DNA of 64,000 bases from Cavia porcellus (GCF_034190915.1 NW_026947488.1:196501-260500), one strand, 5' to 3'; shown: positions 35,696-48,300, counted from the stretch's first letter. Translations and numbers: made by a program. Notes: a model not told the origin generated them from the letters alone.

Positions 35696-36173
35696 TGAAG
35701 TGCTGCCACACTGTTCTGTTTGCATTGTCACCCTAATAACCTATTTGTATTGTCAACCTATGCTCCCTTTGTTAGAGACTAATGTTGGTTTGTCAACCTT
35801 TGTTCTTTTTGTGAGAGACAAATGTTGCTGTGTCAACCTTTATTCCCTTTGTGAGAGACAAATGTTCATGGAATTAGCAGACCAAGTGCTGTGAATTCTT
35901 TTAAGGAAGAAAAGGGCTAACCACTGGCTATGAAACATCGCTGACCTCAAGCAAAGGGGAACAAAGGCGTTCCTCATTCCTGCTCACTATGTACTTTGCA
36001 GTTAATGGGCTATAAAAGTCTGTCCAAATTTTAACCCAGTTACACAGCTTTACAAACTCAATCTGCATTGTGTTGCTGGTGTCAGTTTAAATAAAAGCGC
36101 TCTTTTTCTTTTTAAAAGATGTCTTGCCCTGTTTTTTGGACAACATTTCAGGGCTCATTTTTGGGGTACAACA
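35696..36173 (+). mobile_element. 5' LTR of gamma-type ERV (plus copy)
   Basis: It aligns with the reverse complement of 49788-50202. Landmarks: repeated AGAGACAAATGTT words in U3, TATAAAA box at 36011-36017, AATAAA at 36091-36096, then a U5 ending in ACAACA just before a proline-tRNA primer site. The U3 contains three similar units of about 35-40 bp (TGTCAACCT.TNTTCCCTTTG.GAGAGAC) between 35750 and 35865. An ATTTGGGGG-like junction is partly duplicated at 36141-36186. Confidence 0.85.
36011..36017 (+). promoter_or_regulatory. LTR TATA box
   Basis: GCTATAAAAG about 80 bp before the AATAAA, a normal spacing for a retroviral LTR promoter. Confidence 0.7.
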
Positions 36174-36175
36174 TT

Positions 36176-36193
36176 TGGGGGCTCATGCTGGAT
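36176..36193 (+). other. Primer binding site, tRNA-Pro type
   Basis: TGGGGGCTCATGCTGGAT matches the complement of the tRNA-Pro 3' end at 15 of 18 positions. It follows the LTR end by two bases. Proline primer sites are common in gamma-type (class I) ERVs. Confidence 0.85.
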
Positions 36194-36668
36194 TGAATGG
36201 GGACCCACTCCCCACATTATGTTTCACCAAACGATTGGCTTCAAACATCTGTAAGTATTTGGATCTTTTTTCTTTGTAATTTAAGTGCACATGTTTGAAG
36301 TTGCAGATGAGCCTGGTGCTCCTTCTGCCCTGGAGTGGGACACCCTCCAAGAAAAGGTTTCTAGCATATTAGTGATTCGGGAATTTGGCCTAATTGGTTT
36401 TGTTCTTGGTATATTTACACTGTGGAGCCATTTGCTTGTTTGAATCTATTACCTCAGTACTAACATTCAGGTTTCTTTTATTTCTCTTAAACTAATGTTG
36501 CAGGTTCCATGTGGTTTCTTGGCTTCAGGGTTATAATGAAAATTATTTTGCTATAGGTTGCCAGACAACTGTGAATCAACAAGTCTTTGTGTGTGTGTGT
36601 TTGTTTTTTTCTTGTCTTCTGTGGTGCCTTGTGTTGTGTTATTGTCATTGACCAGTTATTGATAACTA

Positions 36669-38110
36669 TGGGTCAGGCATCATCATCAGAGCCTTTGTCT
36701 CCCCTTACCTTGGTTCTTAATCATTTCAGAGATTTCAAGGATCAAGCCTGGACATATGTAGAACCACAAAATTCTGGGAAGCTCTGAAATTTCTGTGAGC
36801 TTGAATGGCCTGCTGTGGTTCCCAACTGGCCCTCAGCAGGTAGTTTTAATTTCTGCACATGCCATCTGACAATATGTCTTTGGATCCCCGACCCACCCTG
36901 ACCAAATTGTGTATATTCAAATTTGGAATGATCTCATTTGTGATCCTCCTTCTTGGCTTAAAAAGTTTCTCAAGGCATCTGAGCTTCAATTTGGAAACCA
37001 CTCTCTCCTGGCACCTATGAAAATGAAACCAAAACCTGAGCCTGACTTGTGAACGACTCTTCCAAGCAAGGAGGAAGGACCTCTGCCATGGCCTTACTGA
37101 CCCTTGGCACCAATTCCTGCTCCTCCTGAACCAGTACCCCCTTCTCACCTTCCTAGCCCTATCCAAACCAGAAGTTATTGGCATTTGGAATCCCCTAATT
37201 CCTCCACCTCAACTCCCACCCTTCTTCCTCTTCATGAGATCCCTAACTGTGAAGATCCCTCAGCCCAGTATTTACCTATGTCCCATTTTCTACTTCTAAA
37301 CTTTACCATTGGAAACAAAAACAAAAACAACAAAACAAAACAAAAAAAACACCTTTTTCTAAGGATCCTCAAGGTATTATTTCGCTTTTAGAATCAGTCT
37401 TTTCCACCCATCATCCCCCTTGGGATGATTGTTAGCAGATTTTGCAGTGTTGTTGATGGTGCAGGAAAGAGAATGCATCCACACGTTAAGATGAAAAGTG
37501 GTGTGTGATCCTGATGGGAACTCATCCTCTGATCCTGAATGCCTGAACCATGATTTTCCTTTGTCCCGACCTGATTGGAATCCTAACACACTGAAGGTAA
37601 GGAGGCTCTTGTTTAGTATCACCAGTTGTTTCTAGAAGCCCTTAAAGGCACTGCCAGAAAACCCACCAATTTGTCCAAGGTCTCAGAGGTAAGGCAATTG
37701 GCTAATGAGTCTCCCTCGGGGTTTCTGGAAAGGCTACAGAAGGCCTATTGCATTTATACCCCTATAGATTCAGTGGCACCTGAAAATGCAAGAGCCATTA
37801 ATATTGCCGTGTAACTCAGTTGGCCCAAACATTAAATGAAAATTGCAAAGGCTTGAGGGATTTGAGGGAATGCCTCTTAGACAGATCAGAAATAGCTCAG
37901 AAGGTAATCAACAACCGTGAAGATCCCAAACATCAAAAATTGACAAAGGTATTAGAAGTACTGACTGAGAGAGTTACCAAAACAAATGCAAAGTGTTACC
38001 CACCTATAGATAAAAAATCAATGTGCCTACTGTAAGGAGATGGGACACTGGTGAAAGGATTGCCCCAAGCTGAAGGCCAAACTGGAAATGGAAACCAAGG
38101 CTCTATTGTC
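36669..38110 (+). pseudogene. ERV gag relic (plus copy)
   Basis: A start with MGQ (myristoylation-type) at 36669 opens the matrix-like segment, which stops at 36785. Capsid-like sequence is readable around 37626-38035 in two frames and matches the minus-strand copy near 48.5-48.7 kb. A nucleocapsid zinc knuckle of C-X2-C-X4-H-X4-C spacing lies at 38022-38063, with a TGA between its His and last Cys. Gag forms the particle core in the living relatives; here it is interrupted by several stops and frame changes and cannot make a full protein. Confidence 0.85.
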
Positions 38111-38139
38111 CCATGATTAGGGAAGTCAGGGCTCTCATG

Positions 38140-38155
38140 CCCCCCCCCCCCCAGC
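38140..38155. repeat. C homopolymer
   Basis: A run of 14 C in the gag-pol junction region of the ERV; probably a slippage expansion. Confidence 0.9.
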
Positions 38156-38169
38156 CCAGGCTAACTCTA

Positions 38170-38400
38170 ACTGTGCAGGCCAACCAATTGATTTCTTAGT
38201 GGACTCCAGAGCTGCTCATTCAGTTCTGACTTGGCCCATAGGAACCACTACAGGAAAGAAATTAAAAGTATTAGGAGCCACTGGCACCACAAAGATATAT
38301 CCAAAGTTTCAAGCTCAGATAGCCCAACCAGGACAAAAGACTATCTCTCATGAATTCTTCTGCATCCCAGAATGCCTAGATCCCTTTCTAAGCTGAGACC
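38170..38400 (+). pseudogene. ERV protease relic (plus copy)
   Basis: A short open frame contains the aspartic-protease active-site segment at 38199-38230, with Asp followed by Ser and Arg where the family has a small residue then Gly. The enzyme would be inactive even without the nearby stops. Confidence 0.75.
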
Positions 38401-38499
38401 TCTTGTGTAAACTAAAAGTTCATCTCAGTTTTGAAACAGCCACACCAACAATGCAAATGGCCAATGGCTCAACTGAATTCCTTGGCGCCAAGGTCCTTG

Positions 38500-40500
38500 C
38501 CCTATATCCTGAGGATATAGAACATTTATTATTGTAAAATCCTAAAGGTTTAAATGACAATGAGCTATTGCACTGCTGGACACAGAAAATCCCTGGGGTT
38601 TGGACAGAATAATCCTTCCAGTCTGGCAGTGAACCAAATCCCTTTGGTGACTGAGCTTATACCTCAAGCACTTCCTATTCGGCTCAAGCAATATCCTGAG
38701 TCTGAATGCACTACAAGGCATAGCCAGACATATACTAAGGTTAAAAGAACATGGTATATTAAAATCTTGTGTCTCTCCCTGGAATACCCCCTTGCAGCCT
38801 GTTCAGAAGCTGGGCACCTAGGATTACTGGCTGGTGCAAGATCTCAGGGAAGTAAACAAAAGAGTTGTAACTCTCCATCCTACTGTATCTAACCCCTATA
38901 CTTTATTGAGCCTCTTGAGCCCTGAGAGATCTGGTACTCAGTACTGGATTTGAAAGATGCCTTCTTCACTCTCCCCATTGCTCTAGTAAGTCAACATACC
39001 TTTGCCTTTCAATTGACTGACCCCACTACAGGAACGTCAGAATAATTGACTTGAACATGCATACCACAAGGTTTTAAAAAGGTGCCCACTCTTTTTGATG
39101 AGGCTTTGGCCAGAGACCTTTTGGGTTTCAGAGAGACTACCCAGATGTGACATTCTGGTGGCAACAGATTCATATGAAAGTTGTGCAAGTGACACCTAAG
39201 TGACACCTTAAGGACTCTAGACAGGTTGGGCTATAAGATCTCAGCTAAAAAGGCTCAGCTATGCCAAAAGCACGTAACCTACTTAGGTTACCAAATCCAT
39301 GAAGGAAAGTGGACTCTTTCCTCCCATACAAGCTGTCTGGCAGATCCGAATCCCTGTGACTAAGAATCAGGTATGAGAATTTTTGGGAGCCATATGTTAT
39401 TTTAGGCTTTGGATTATGAGCTTTGCTGCAATAACCCAGTCACTTTATGACTCATAGAGAGGAGCCCCTCAAGACCCTCTAGAGTGGTCAGAATTACAAG
39501 ACCAGGCCTTTAGGCAACTGAAATCAGCCTTAACAGAAGCTCCAGCTCTGGCTCTGCCAAATTTGCGAAAACCATTTTCCCTCTAAGTTGATGAAAAATG
39601 AGGAATAGTAAAAGGAATACTGACCCAGAGTTTAGGACCATGGCAAAGGCCTTTTGCCTATCTTTTCAAGAGATTTGAAACTGTGGCAGTCAGGTAGCTG
39701 CCTTGCTTGCAGGTGATTGCCTCAGTGGCTCTCCTCGTGAGAGAGGCCCAAAAGTTGACATTTGGACAAAATGCTTAATTGTCTCCTCTCATTCACTGGA
39801 AACTTATTAAGGCTCCACCAGATTGACTGCTGTCTAACACCTGAGTTATGCACTATCAGGCACTGCTCCTGGATCCACCTATTATCAGTTTTAAGGAAAG
39901 AGCAGCCTTAAATCATGCTGCCCTGCTGCCTGATGATGACCCCTACTTGCCTCTTCACAATTATATTGAGGTCATTGATCACCTCACAGGACTTCAAACC
40001 AGATTTGATGCATGAGCTGCTACCCAGAATTCCATCATATTTCTCTGATGGAAGTAGTTACATCTATCAAGGTAAGCGGGTCATGGGGGGTGCCATCAGA
40101 CTCTCAGATTCTATGGGAACAAACCTTGGAGCCAGGGACATAAGCTCAATGAGCTGAACACATAGCTCTTATTAAGGCCCTCAAGTTGTCAGAAGGAAAA
40201 GATAAGTATTAGCTACTGCCAATGTTCATGGGACCATTTATCAGGAACAAGGTTTATTGACTTATGGGGGCCAAAAGATCAAAAATGCTCCCCAAACTTT
40301 GGATTTGTTGGCTGCCATTTGAATGCCAAGGAAGGTGGCTATTATCTGCTGCAAAGCCCATCAAGTAGGAGATGATCCTGTTACATGAGGAAACAATCTG
40401 AAAGACACCACTGCTGGAAAAGTGGCCACAAAATTAGTGGGGATTGAGACAGCCCCGACATTGGGGCTGATTACACTTACTCTGTCAGAGCCCTTTTACA
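38500..40500 (+). pseudogene. ERV reverse transcriptase and RNase H relic (plus copy)
   Basis: Reverse transcriptase blocks can be read in several frames: a [11 protein letters not shown] segment near 38950 with the first catalytic Asp, a PQGF segment near 39065, and the region that should carry the second catalytic pair near 39140, where bases are missing and the paired aspartates are lost. RNase H follows, with an SDGSS segment at about 40038. In-frame stops are frequent. Pol copies the RNA genome in active relatives; this copy is dead. Confidence 0.85.
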
Positions 40501-40599
40501 CTCAAAAAGACTTGCATTTGGTAACTCAACTCCAAGGGAAGCCTGAATCCCTGGGGGCTTGAACCAACTGCGTGATAAGTGAGTTCTCCTCCCTGAGAC

Positions 40600-41690
40600 C
40601 TTGGGATGAGAACTTATGCAACAAGCTCATTGGTCAATTCACATAGGAGAATCAAAACTCTCTACCCTTTTATGAGATCATTTCTTTATCCCTCAGTTAT
40701 CAAAACTTACTCAGTCTGTGAGCCATAGGTGCCCTCAGTGCCAGTTGGTGAACCCAAAGCGACTGCAACAAATGGAAACCACTCATTATCGTGGGACTAG
40801 GGCTGGAGAATATTGGGAAGTAGACTTTACAGAGATGGGGAAGCCTGGATTTCAAGGGTATAAGTATTTGCTAGTAATGATTGATACTTTCACTAGTTGG
40901 GTCAAAGACTTTCCATCTAAATCTGAGTCAGCTCTGATAGTAGTCAAAAAGCTTTTATATAAGGTTGTCCCATGAATCAGCCTCACTTTATCCATGGGGT
41001 CTGACAAAGGCCCAGCTTTTATAGTGCAGATAACTCAAAAATTAACCCAAGATTTGCAGATCAATTGGAAGCTCCATTGCTCTTACCCACCTCAAAGTTC
41101 AGGAAAAGTAGAAAGGATGAACCAGACCTTAAAAATGGTAATAACTAAGATGGAATTGGAAACTGGCATGAACTGTGTGAGTCTCCTTCCTTTTGCCCTC
41201 TTGTGTGCACAATGTACTCTCTATGTTGGAGGTATTTCCACTTTTAAAGCTCTATGTGGGAGACCTCCTCCTCTTATTCCTAAGATTTCTGAGGAGAAAT
41301 TAGCTGATTTGGCTAATCAAGATCTCATTAAGTCCCTCCAGGCCCTCAAGCCAGTACTAACTTCCATCCACTGAGTATTCTGACAACAACATCCTCTGCC
41401 TGCAGTCCACTCTGAAAATGAATACCCTGCAGAGGAACCTGGGATACTAGTCCTCATCAAGAGACATCACCGTGAATCTCTTGAACCATGGTGGGAAGGC
41501 CCTTACACCATGGTCCTCAGCACTCCAACTGTGGTCAAAGTTGCTGGAAAGCCTGCCTGGATTCATCATTCTCACTTCAAGTTGGTTCTGGCCTCTGCCA
41601 GTGATCAACCTACAGATGAGTGGACTGTTGTATTCTCCAAGGATTCTTTAAAGCTTAAAATTGCCAAATATATCTGATAATCTTGTACTT
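40600..41690 (+). pseudogene. ERV integrase relic (plus copy), catalytic triad retained
   Basis: The zinc-finger Cys pair (CPQC) is at about 40733. The catalytic core acidic residues are all in one frame: Asp codon at 40823-40825, Asp at 41003-41005 and Glu at 41111-41113, giving the D-D-35-E spacing. A TGA at 40973-40975 splits the core. The C-terminal domain continues past a stop at 41372-41374 to about 41670. Overall the best-kept part of the element. Confidence 0.9.
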
Positions 41691-41747
41691 CTGTGTTGTT
41701 CCTTATGGAGACCTCAAGGAGATACCTCATAATCCACTGTTTGGAAG

Positions 41748-42218
41748 TTGGAAAATTACTATTTCATTGGTGAATTATTGATAGTCAACACTATTGTCCA
41801 TGGGATAATTAAGATAAATTTATGTGCCCTATTAAATGACCTCCCAGCAAAAATTAGACAGAAGAGAATGTTGTTTGGTCTGCATACCCTGCTGCGTGAT
41901 TGGTTGCTAATGGAAGAGAAACCAACTAGGTCTTGCAGGGACCTACATAGTCAAAAGAAATTACAGTCCACTGGTTGGTATCTTTGCCCCCAAAATCAAC
42001 AGCCAGCCTCTGATCACACTAGTAGGTGTTCACAGTCCATAGAGACAGAATATTTTTATAGACATTGGGGTTTTCAATCTATATCTCCTTGGCAGGGAAA
42101 CAAAGAGGATCATTACATTTTCCTTATGCAGGACACCTCATCTTCCTGTGACCTCAACCAGTGTAATCTTATGACTTTCAGACCCAAAATCCGAAAAGAT
42201 CCTGTTTGGAAAGCGGGA
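41748..42218 (+). pseudogene. ERV env fragment (plus copy)
   Basis: An open frame from 41748 contains a surface-subunit-like region with STGWYLCPQN, spaced Cys residues and a Y-H-W-G motif near 42060, in the position expected for gamma-type env after integrase. The frame runs into the 3' end of a minus-strand L1 at about 42219, so its last codons are L1-derived. The rest of env, the transmembrane part and the 3' LTR of this copy are missing from this side. Confidence 0.65.
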
Positions 42219-42226
42219 TTTTTTTT

Positions 42227-42820
42227 AATGTTAAAGAGATTAAGACAAAAGAGGACATACCAAAGCAGATCAGAACAGAATAATGTAAGCAAAGTAGAAT
42301 TTCACTAGAAGACAACCCGTAATTAATAGTTAATCCACAATGTCTCTTTCTTTGAAATAGTTGAATATAACTTCATATACAATAGTATCAAACATAACAA
42401 AATAGTATAAAAACATCCAAGAGAACAAGAGTATTACAGGGCATTCAGAACCAAATAACAGAAAACAAACAATGGCTACTCTATTATCTCATGTTCCATA
42501 GAAAATTTGTTTATACTTTCACATGTAATACAATCCAACAAGGTACATCATGATAGAGCCAATGGAAAAATAAGAGCAAAAGCATGGTAGGACTTCAAAG
42601 CAGGATGATATTATACCAGTACCTGCTATTATAATGACTTATTTCCTTCAAATTAGCTGTTCATACCATCACAGTTAATAAAATCAAACAAACAATGGCA
42701 AACCCATTCCACCTAACCAACGTGATTATTATAAGGCCTCAAAACAATGTAAAGGGGAATCATGATTACCATAAACTCTTATGAACACTTACTATTTCTT
42801 TTTTTTCACTATTTCTTACA
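42227..42820 (-). mobile_element. LINE-1 3' UTR (element C)
   Basis: The reverse complement shares words with the 3' UTRs at 10.4-11.3 and 13.4-14.3 kb, such as TTTGAAGTCCTACCATG, CAACTATTTCAAAGAAAGAG and TGTATATGAAGTTATATTC, again as loosely repeated units. Confidence 0.75.
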
Positions 42821-45800
42821 CTAGGGAATAAATACACTACGGTACTTATTCATGTGAGTTTGATTTATTTCGCTTAAGATTATGGTCCCAAGTTGCACCA
42901 ATTTATTAGCAAATATGTGATCATTCTTTACAGCTGAGTAGTACTCTATTATATAAAAATACCACATCTTTTTTATCCATTCCTCAATTGATGGACACTT
43001 AAGTTGTTTCCAAGATCTGGCTATTACAAATTGTGTTGCTATAAACATGGGTGTACATATATCATTGTAGTATGATATTTTCAGTTCTGGGAATATGCCC
43101 AGAAGTAGATAGCTGAGTGGAATGGGACCCCCACTCCCAGCTTTTCTGAGGAATCTCCAGACGGACCTCCACAGTGGCTGCACCAGTCTACACTCCCACA
43201 AACAGTGCAGGAGAGTTCCTTTTTCCCAGCAGCCTCTCCAACATTTTTGTTAGTAGTTTTGTTGATCCTGGCTATTCTTTCAGGAGTGTGATGTTATCTC
43301 CGTGTTGTTTTAATTTGCATTTCTCTAATGACTAATGATGAAGATCATTTTTCCATGTATTTATTTGCCTTTGTATATCTTCATCTGAGAATTGTGTATT
43401 CATCTCAGAAGCCCATTTTTAGATTGGATCTTTGAATTTAAGGGGTCTGAATTTTTAATTCTTTATATGTTTTAGACAGAAATCCTTTGTCTGAGAGACA
43501 GTTCACTAAGATTTTTTCCCATTTTGTGGGTTTTCTTGTCACTATGCTAGAGATTTCTTTTGACATGCATAAATTTTTTAATAAGAGGTGATCCAAGTTA
43601 TTGATTCTGGGAAGTGCTTCCCATGCAGTTTGATTCCTGTGCATGAATTCTCTACCTTCCCCTATGTCTTCAAGATGTTTACCTACTTTGTCTTCTAACA
43701 GATTTAGTGTTTCTGTTTTAATATTCAAATCTTTGATCCATTTAGATATTAATTTAGTATATGGTGATAGGCATGGGGCTAGTTTTAGTTTTCTGCATAT
43801 GGAGAGCCAGTTTTTCAGGCACCATTTATTAAAGAGACTATCGTTATTCCAGTTAACATGTTTGGCCTTTTTATCAAAGATAAGGTGGTTGAGTGTGTTT
43901 GTAGTTGTGGTTGTATCTTTTAGTGTATTCCATTGATCTTCAGATCTGTTTTTATTCCAGTACCAAGTTGATTTTATTACAGTAGTTTTGTAGTGTAATT
44001 TCAAGTTAGGAATTGTGATGCCTCTTGCCTTGCCTTTGCTTCCCGGAATTGCCTTTGCTATTCGAGATATCTAGGTATATATCTAGGTATCAGATGAATT
44101 TTAGGAGTGATTTCTCTAGTTCTGTGAGGTATATGGATGGTATTTTCATTGGGATTGCATTGAATCTGTATAAAAGTTTTGGGAGAATGGCCATTTTCAC
44201 AATACTTATTCTCCTTATACATGAGCAAGGGATGTCCCTCCATTTTCTGAGATTGTCTTCTATTTCTTTTTTCAGTATATTATATTATTCCCTGTATAGG
44301 TCTTTCACTTCTTTCAAGAGAGTAATTCCTAACTCTTTTAATTTTTAGATGTTAATTTGAAGGGTGTGGTTCTCTAATTTCTCTGTCCATAATTTTGTTC
44401 TTAGTGTATAGAAATGCTATTGATTTTGAGCACTGATTTTGTTCCAGCTATATTGCTGAATTTATTTATTATATCTAAGTGTCTTTCAATGGAGTTTTTG
44501 GAGTCTTCTATGTAGAGTAACATGTGGTCTGAAAATAATGATAATTTTGTTCCTCTTTTCCTATCCCTTTTATTTCTCTCTCTTGTCGAATTACTCTGGC
44601 TAGTATTTCCAATACTATATTGAATAAGAGCATTGATAAGGGACATCCTTTTCTTATGCCTGATTTGAAGGTAAAGGCCGTTAGTTTTTGGACATTGTTA
44701 TGATACTGGATGTTGGTTTGTGATAGATGGCCTTTATTATATTGAGGTAAAGACCATCTACTCAAATTTTCTGTAAAGTTCTTATCATAAATAAGTGTTG
44801 GACCTTATCAAAAGACTTTTTGCATCTATAGAAATGATCATGTGATTCTTACATTTGGTTTTATTGATATTGTGGGTTACATTTATTGATTTACATATGT
44901 TGAATCATTCCTGCATTCCTGGGATGAATCCCACTTGGCCATGGTGTGTAATCCTTTTAATGATTTGCTGCATCCTATTTGCCAATATTTTATTGAGGAT
45001 TTTTGCATCTCTTTTCATTAAGGAGATAGGCCTGTAGTTCTCTTTTTTATTTGGATCTTTCTCAGGTTTTGGCAGTAGAGTAATATTTGCTTCCAAGAAT
45101 GACTTAGGAAGGATTGCTTCCCCTTCAATTTCATTGAAGAGTTTGAGGAGTGTTGGCAGTATGTTTTCTTTGTATTTCTTGTAGAATTCTTCAGTGAATC
45201 CATCTGGGCCTGGGCCCTACTTTGTAGGTAAGGGATTAATTACATTTTCAATTTAATTAACAGATATTGGGTTATTCAGCAGTTTTACATCTTCTTGACC
45301 TAGCTTTGATACTTCATATGTTTCTTGGAATCTATCTATTTCTTCTGTGTTATCAAATCTATGAGAGCAGAGGTGTTCAAAATAGGTGCTGATGATATTC
45401 TGTATTTCTACAGAGTCTGTAGTGATTTTACCTTTTTCATTCCTTATTGCATGAATTTGAGCTTTTTCTTCCCTTTTTTAAATAAGGTTGTCTAGGGACT
45501 TATCAGTTTTATTTATTCTTTCAAAACCCAACTCTTTGATTCATTGATTCTTTGGATTGTTTTCTTAGTATTAATTTCTGCCCTGATTTTTATAATGTCC
45601 TCCCATTTTTGGCTTTGGGCTTGACTTGATTTTCTTTTTCTAGATGTTTGAGGTGTAGCATCAGGTTATTTATTTTTATTCATTCTATTTTCCTGATATT
45701 GGAACTCAGTGCAATAAATTTCCCTTTGAGGATAGCTTTCATTGTATCCCACAGATTCCTGTAAATTGTATTTGTATTTTTGTTTGCTTGTAGGTATTGC

Positions 45801-46630
45801 TTAATTTCTTCTTTTATTTCTCCTGTGACCTGCTGATTACTCAACAGTGTGTTATTCAGTTTCTATGTGTTTGTGGGATTTGTGCTGTATCTTTTATCAT
45901 TAATTTCTAATTTCATGGTGAGATGATCTGATAACATACATGGGATAATTTCAACTCTTTTGCATTTATTTAAATATGTTCTGTTGTCTAATATATGATC
46001 TATTTTAGAAAATGTCTATGTACTGCTGAGAAGAATTTGTATTCTGATGTTGTTGGGTTGAGCACACTGCATATTTTTATCAAGTCCATTTGTCCACATG
46101 TTTGATTCAGTTCTGTTAATTATTTGCTGATTTTCTGTCTGCTTGATCTGTCCCTTGGTGTCAATGGTGTGTTAAGGTTTCCTGTTATAACTGTGTTACT
46201 GCTAATTTGGTTGTACGTTTTTTTAATACTTTATATAACTGGGTTCTCTGGAATTTGGTGCATATATATTTAAGATTGTTATCTCTTCCTCTTGAAGTTT
46301 TCCCCTAACCAGTATATAATGACCTTCTTTATTGCTTCTGATTATTATTGGCTGGAAATTCACATTTTCTGCAAACAGAATAGCTACCTCACTTTTGGGG
46401 GTGTTCCTGTTGCATGAAGTATTGTTTTCCATCCTTTGTCTTTCAGTCTGTGAGTATCCTTTTGGATTAGATGGGCTTCTTATAGACACAATATGGTTGG
46501 ATGCTGCTTCTTGATCCATTCTGCCAGTCTGTTTTTTTTTTTAACTTGGTACACTGAGACCATTTACATTAATGGTTATAACTGTTATATCTTGGTTTAT
46601 CTTTCACATGTTATCTTTCTGCTGTGAATC
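42821..46630 (-). pseudogene. LINE-1 ORF2 relic with endonuclease and RT (element C)
   Basis: The minus strand begins near 46600 with a readable ITINVNGLS counterpart of the ORF2 start. The endonuclease segment is seen at 46519-46223 (ILNIYAPNSREPSYIKY at its end). RT segments include [13 protein letters not shown] (near 44910), [20 protein letters not shown] (near 44660) and the catalytic Asp pair region near 44520, where FADD has changed to FSDH. The C-terminal part runs 44004-43438 and 43201-42821. At least six frame breaks and stops separate these. A small insertion near 44070-44095 repeats the word ATCTAGGTAT. Confidence 0.9.
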
Positions 46631-46853
46631 TTTATCTTTCAGTTCTGTTTAATTGTCTGCTTTGCTTACTGATTTTTTCCTAAGTGCATTTAAACTATCT
46701 TTCAGTATTCTTAGTGAGGTTGGCTTGGTGATCAGATTCTGCTGTGAATCTTTATCTTTCAGTTCTGTTTAATTGTCTGCTTTGCTTACTGATTTTTTCC
46801 TAAGTGCATTTAAACTATCTTTCAGTATTCTTAGTGAGGTTGGCTTGGTGATC
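46617..46853. repeat. Perfect tandem duplication, 120-bp period
   Basis: 46617-46733 and 46737-46853 are identical over about 117 bp, spaced exactly 120 bp, separated by TCAGATT-type spacer bases. It lies at the ORF1-ORF2 junction of L1 element C (minus). The surrounding L1 is visibly aged, but the two units show no differences, so the duplication is recent or an assembly artefact. Confidence 0.95.
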
Positions 46854-46859
46854 TTCAGG

Positions 46860-47812
46860 TGTTCTTTGTCATGGAAGTATCTCATTTCTCCATCCATTTT
46901 GAAGGACAGTTTTGCAGGTTACATTACTTCTAGGTTGGAAATCATTTTCCTTTAGGATCTGGAACACTTCAATCTATGCTCTTCTTGACTTTATTGTTTG
47001 TGCTGAGAAGTCTGCTGTGATTCTGATAGGTTTTCCTTTATAGATGATCTGTCTTTTCACTCTGACAGTTTTTAATATTCTATTCTTATGTTGGCTTTCT
47101 GGGATGGTGATTATTATATGTCTGTGTGTAGTTCTATTTTGGCTATGACTATTTGGAGTTCTATGTGCTTCACTGATCCTGATGTCAGATTTTGTTCTCA
47201 TGTTTGGGAAATTTTCAGTTATTACATCTCTAAATATCCTCTTGACATCTTTTATGTTGTCCTCTTCTTTTTCATTTATCCCTATCAATCGTATATTGTT
47301 TTGCTTTGCATCATCTTGCAGCTGTTGAATTGTTATTTCCTGGTTGCTTGTTATTTTTTAAAGATATTGCCTTTCCTGTTCACTAGCTGCAATCCTGTCT
47401 TTGAGGTCTGAAATTCTATCTTTGCTTTCATTGAGGTGGTTTTGACAACTTTCAATGGAATTTTTGATTTCCTGTATATCTCTTTGCATCTGCTTTATGT
47501 ATTCTGTCTGTTTCTTATATTCTTCACCCAAGGGTTCTACCTTTTTGTTAAGTTCCTCCAATTTTTTAACTGTGTCTTCTTTAGACATGTTCAGCATCTC
47601 TTTTATTACTTTTATCATTCTTCTTTTTCCTGGGAGATTATTTCTAGTTTGAATTCCTTTAAAGCTTCCAAGAGTTGCTTCTTTATTGCAGTTGCTATTA
47701 TCTCAGATATTTCAGGTGTATGGTATATATTTTCTTCTATGTACATAGCTCCTAAGGTTTCATGGGATACGCTCGAGTTCTGAGATTGCATTTTGGTCTT
47801 TTGCTTTGTCAT
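46860..47812 (-). pseudogene. LINE-1 ORF1 relic (element C)
   Basis: Start region at 47812 (MTKQKTKMQSQNSS), then a coiled-coil segment at 47618-47358 rich in K/E heptads (KKLEELNKKVEPLGEEYKKQ), and the RNA-binding part at 47288-46974 (IFRDVITENFPNM, then HIIITIPESQ). Two or more frame changes separate the parts. The gene order and sizes are those of a normal L1 ORF1. Confidence 0.88.
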
Positions 47813-47815
47813 TTT

Positions 47816-48300
47816 CCTGTATTTCTATGCTTTACATGTTATTCCAAGGCTTCCTCTGGATATGTTGGAAATCGTCTCCCATGCCTTAGGCTCCTGGGAC
47901 TGAATGGAAGTTGCTGAGCCAGGTCCAGTTAGGCCCTTAGGCCCTCCCATGCCACCTGCAGTGTTTTAGGTAGCTGGGCAGGCATCTAACCACTGTGAAT
48001 GATGGGTTGAAGCTCTCCTTGGGTGAAGACCAATGACCTGGAATACATTTCACCTTCTCTGAGATCCCCAACCAGCCATTTCTTGGTTTTGGAGGTCACT
48101 GGGTGTGTCCTGGGCAGAGCTGAACCCTGCCAAGTGCAGCCTAGCTTGGCTGGGCTCTGGGTGGGTCCTTGAGCTCTGGAAGAGATTTTGTTAAAGTATA
48201 CCCGGGGCTCTGGATGGCACACAGACTTGCCGCAGCAGGCTAATTCCCCAGTTTGGGAGGTCACTCAAGGCTGATTCCTTAAAAGACTGGCCTCATGAGT
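47816..48300 (-). mobile_element. LINE-1 5' UTR-like region (element C)
   Basis: GC-richer sequence before ORF1 on the minus strand, with an open frame at 48264-47986 that has no known domain. Position and composition fit an L1 promoter region. The upstream limit is not sharp. Confidence 0.55.

Larger units (their letters stand above)
42219..48300 (-). mobile_element. LINE-1 element C, nearly full length (minus)
   Basis: Read on the minus strand: 5' UTR (48300-47816), ORF1 (47812-about 46860), ORF2 (about 46630-42821), 3' UTR (42820-42227) and an 8-base A tail (T-run at 42219-42226). It lies between a plus-strand ERV env fragment and a minus-strand ERV gag fragment. I could not find a convincing target site duplication, and the 5' end is approximate. 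It is the only L1 here that keeps both ORFs and the endonuclease. Confidence 0.85.
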
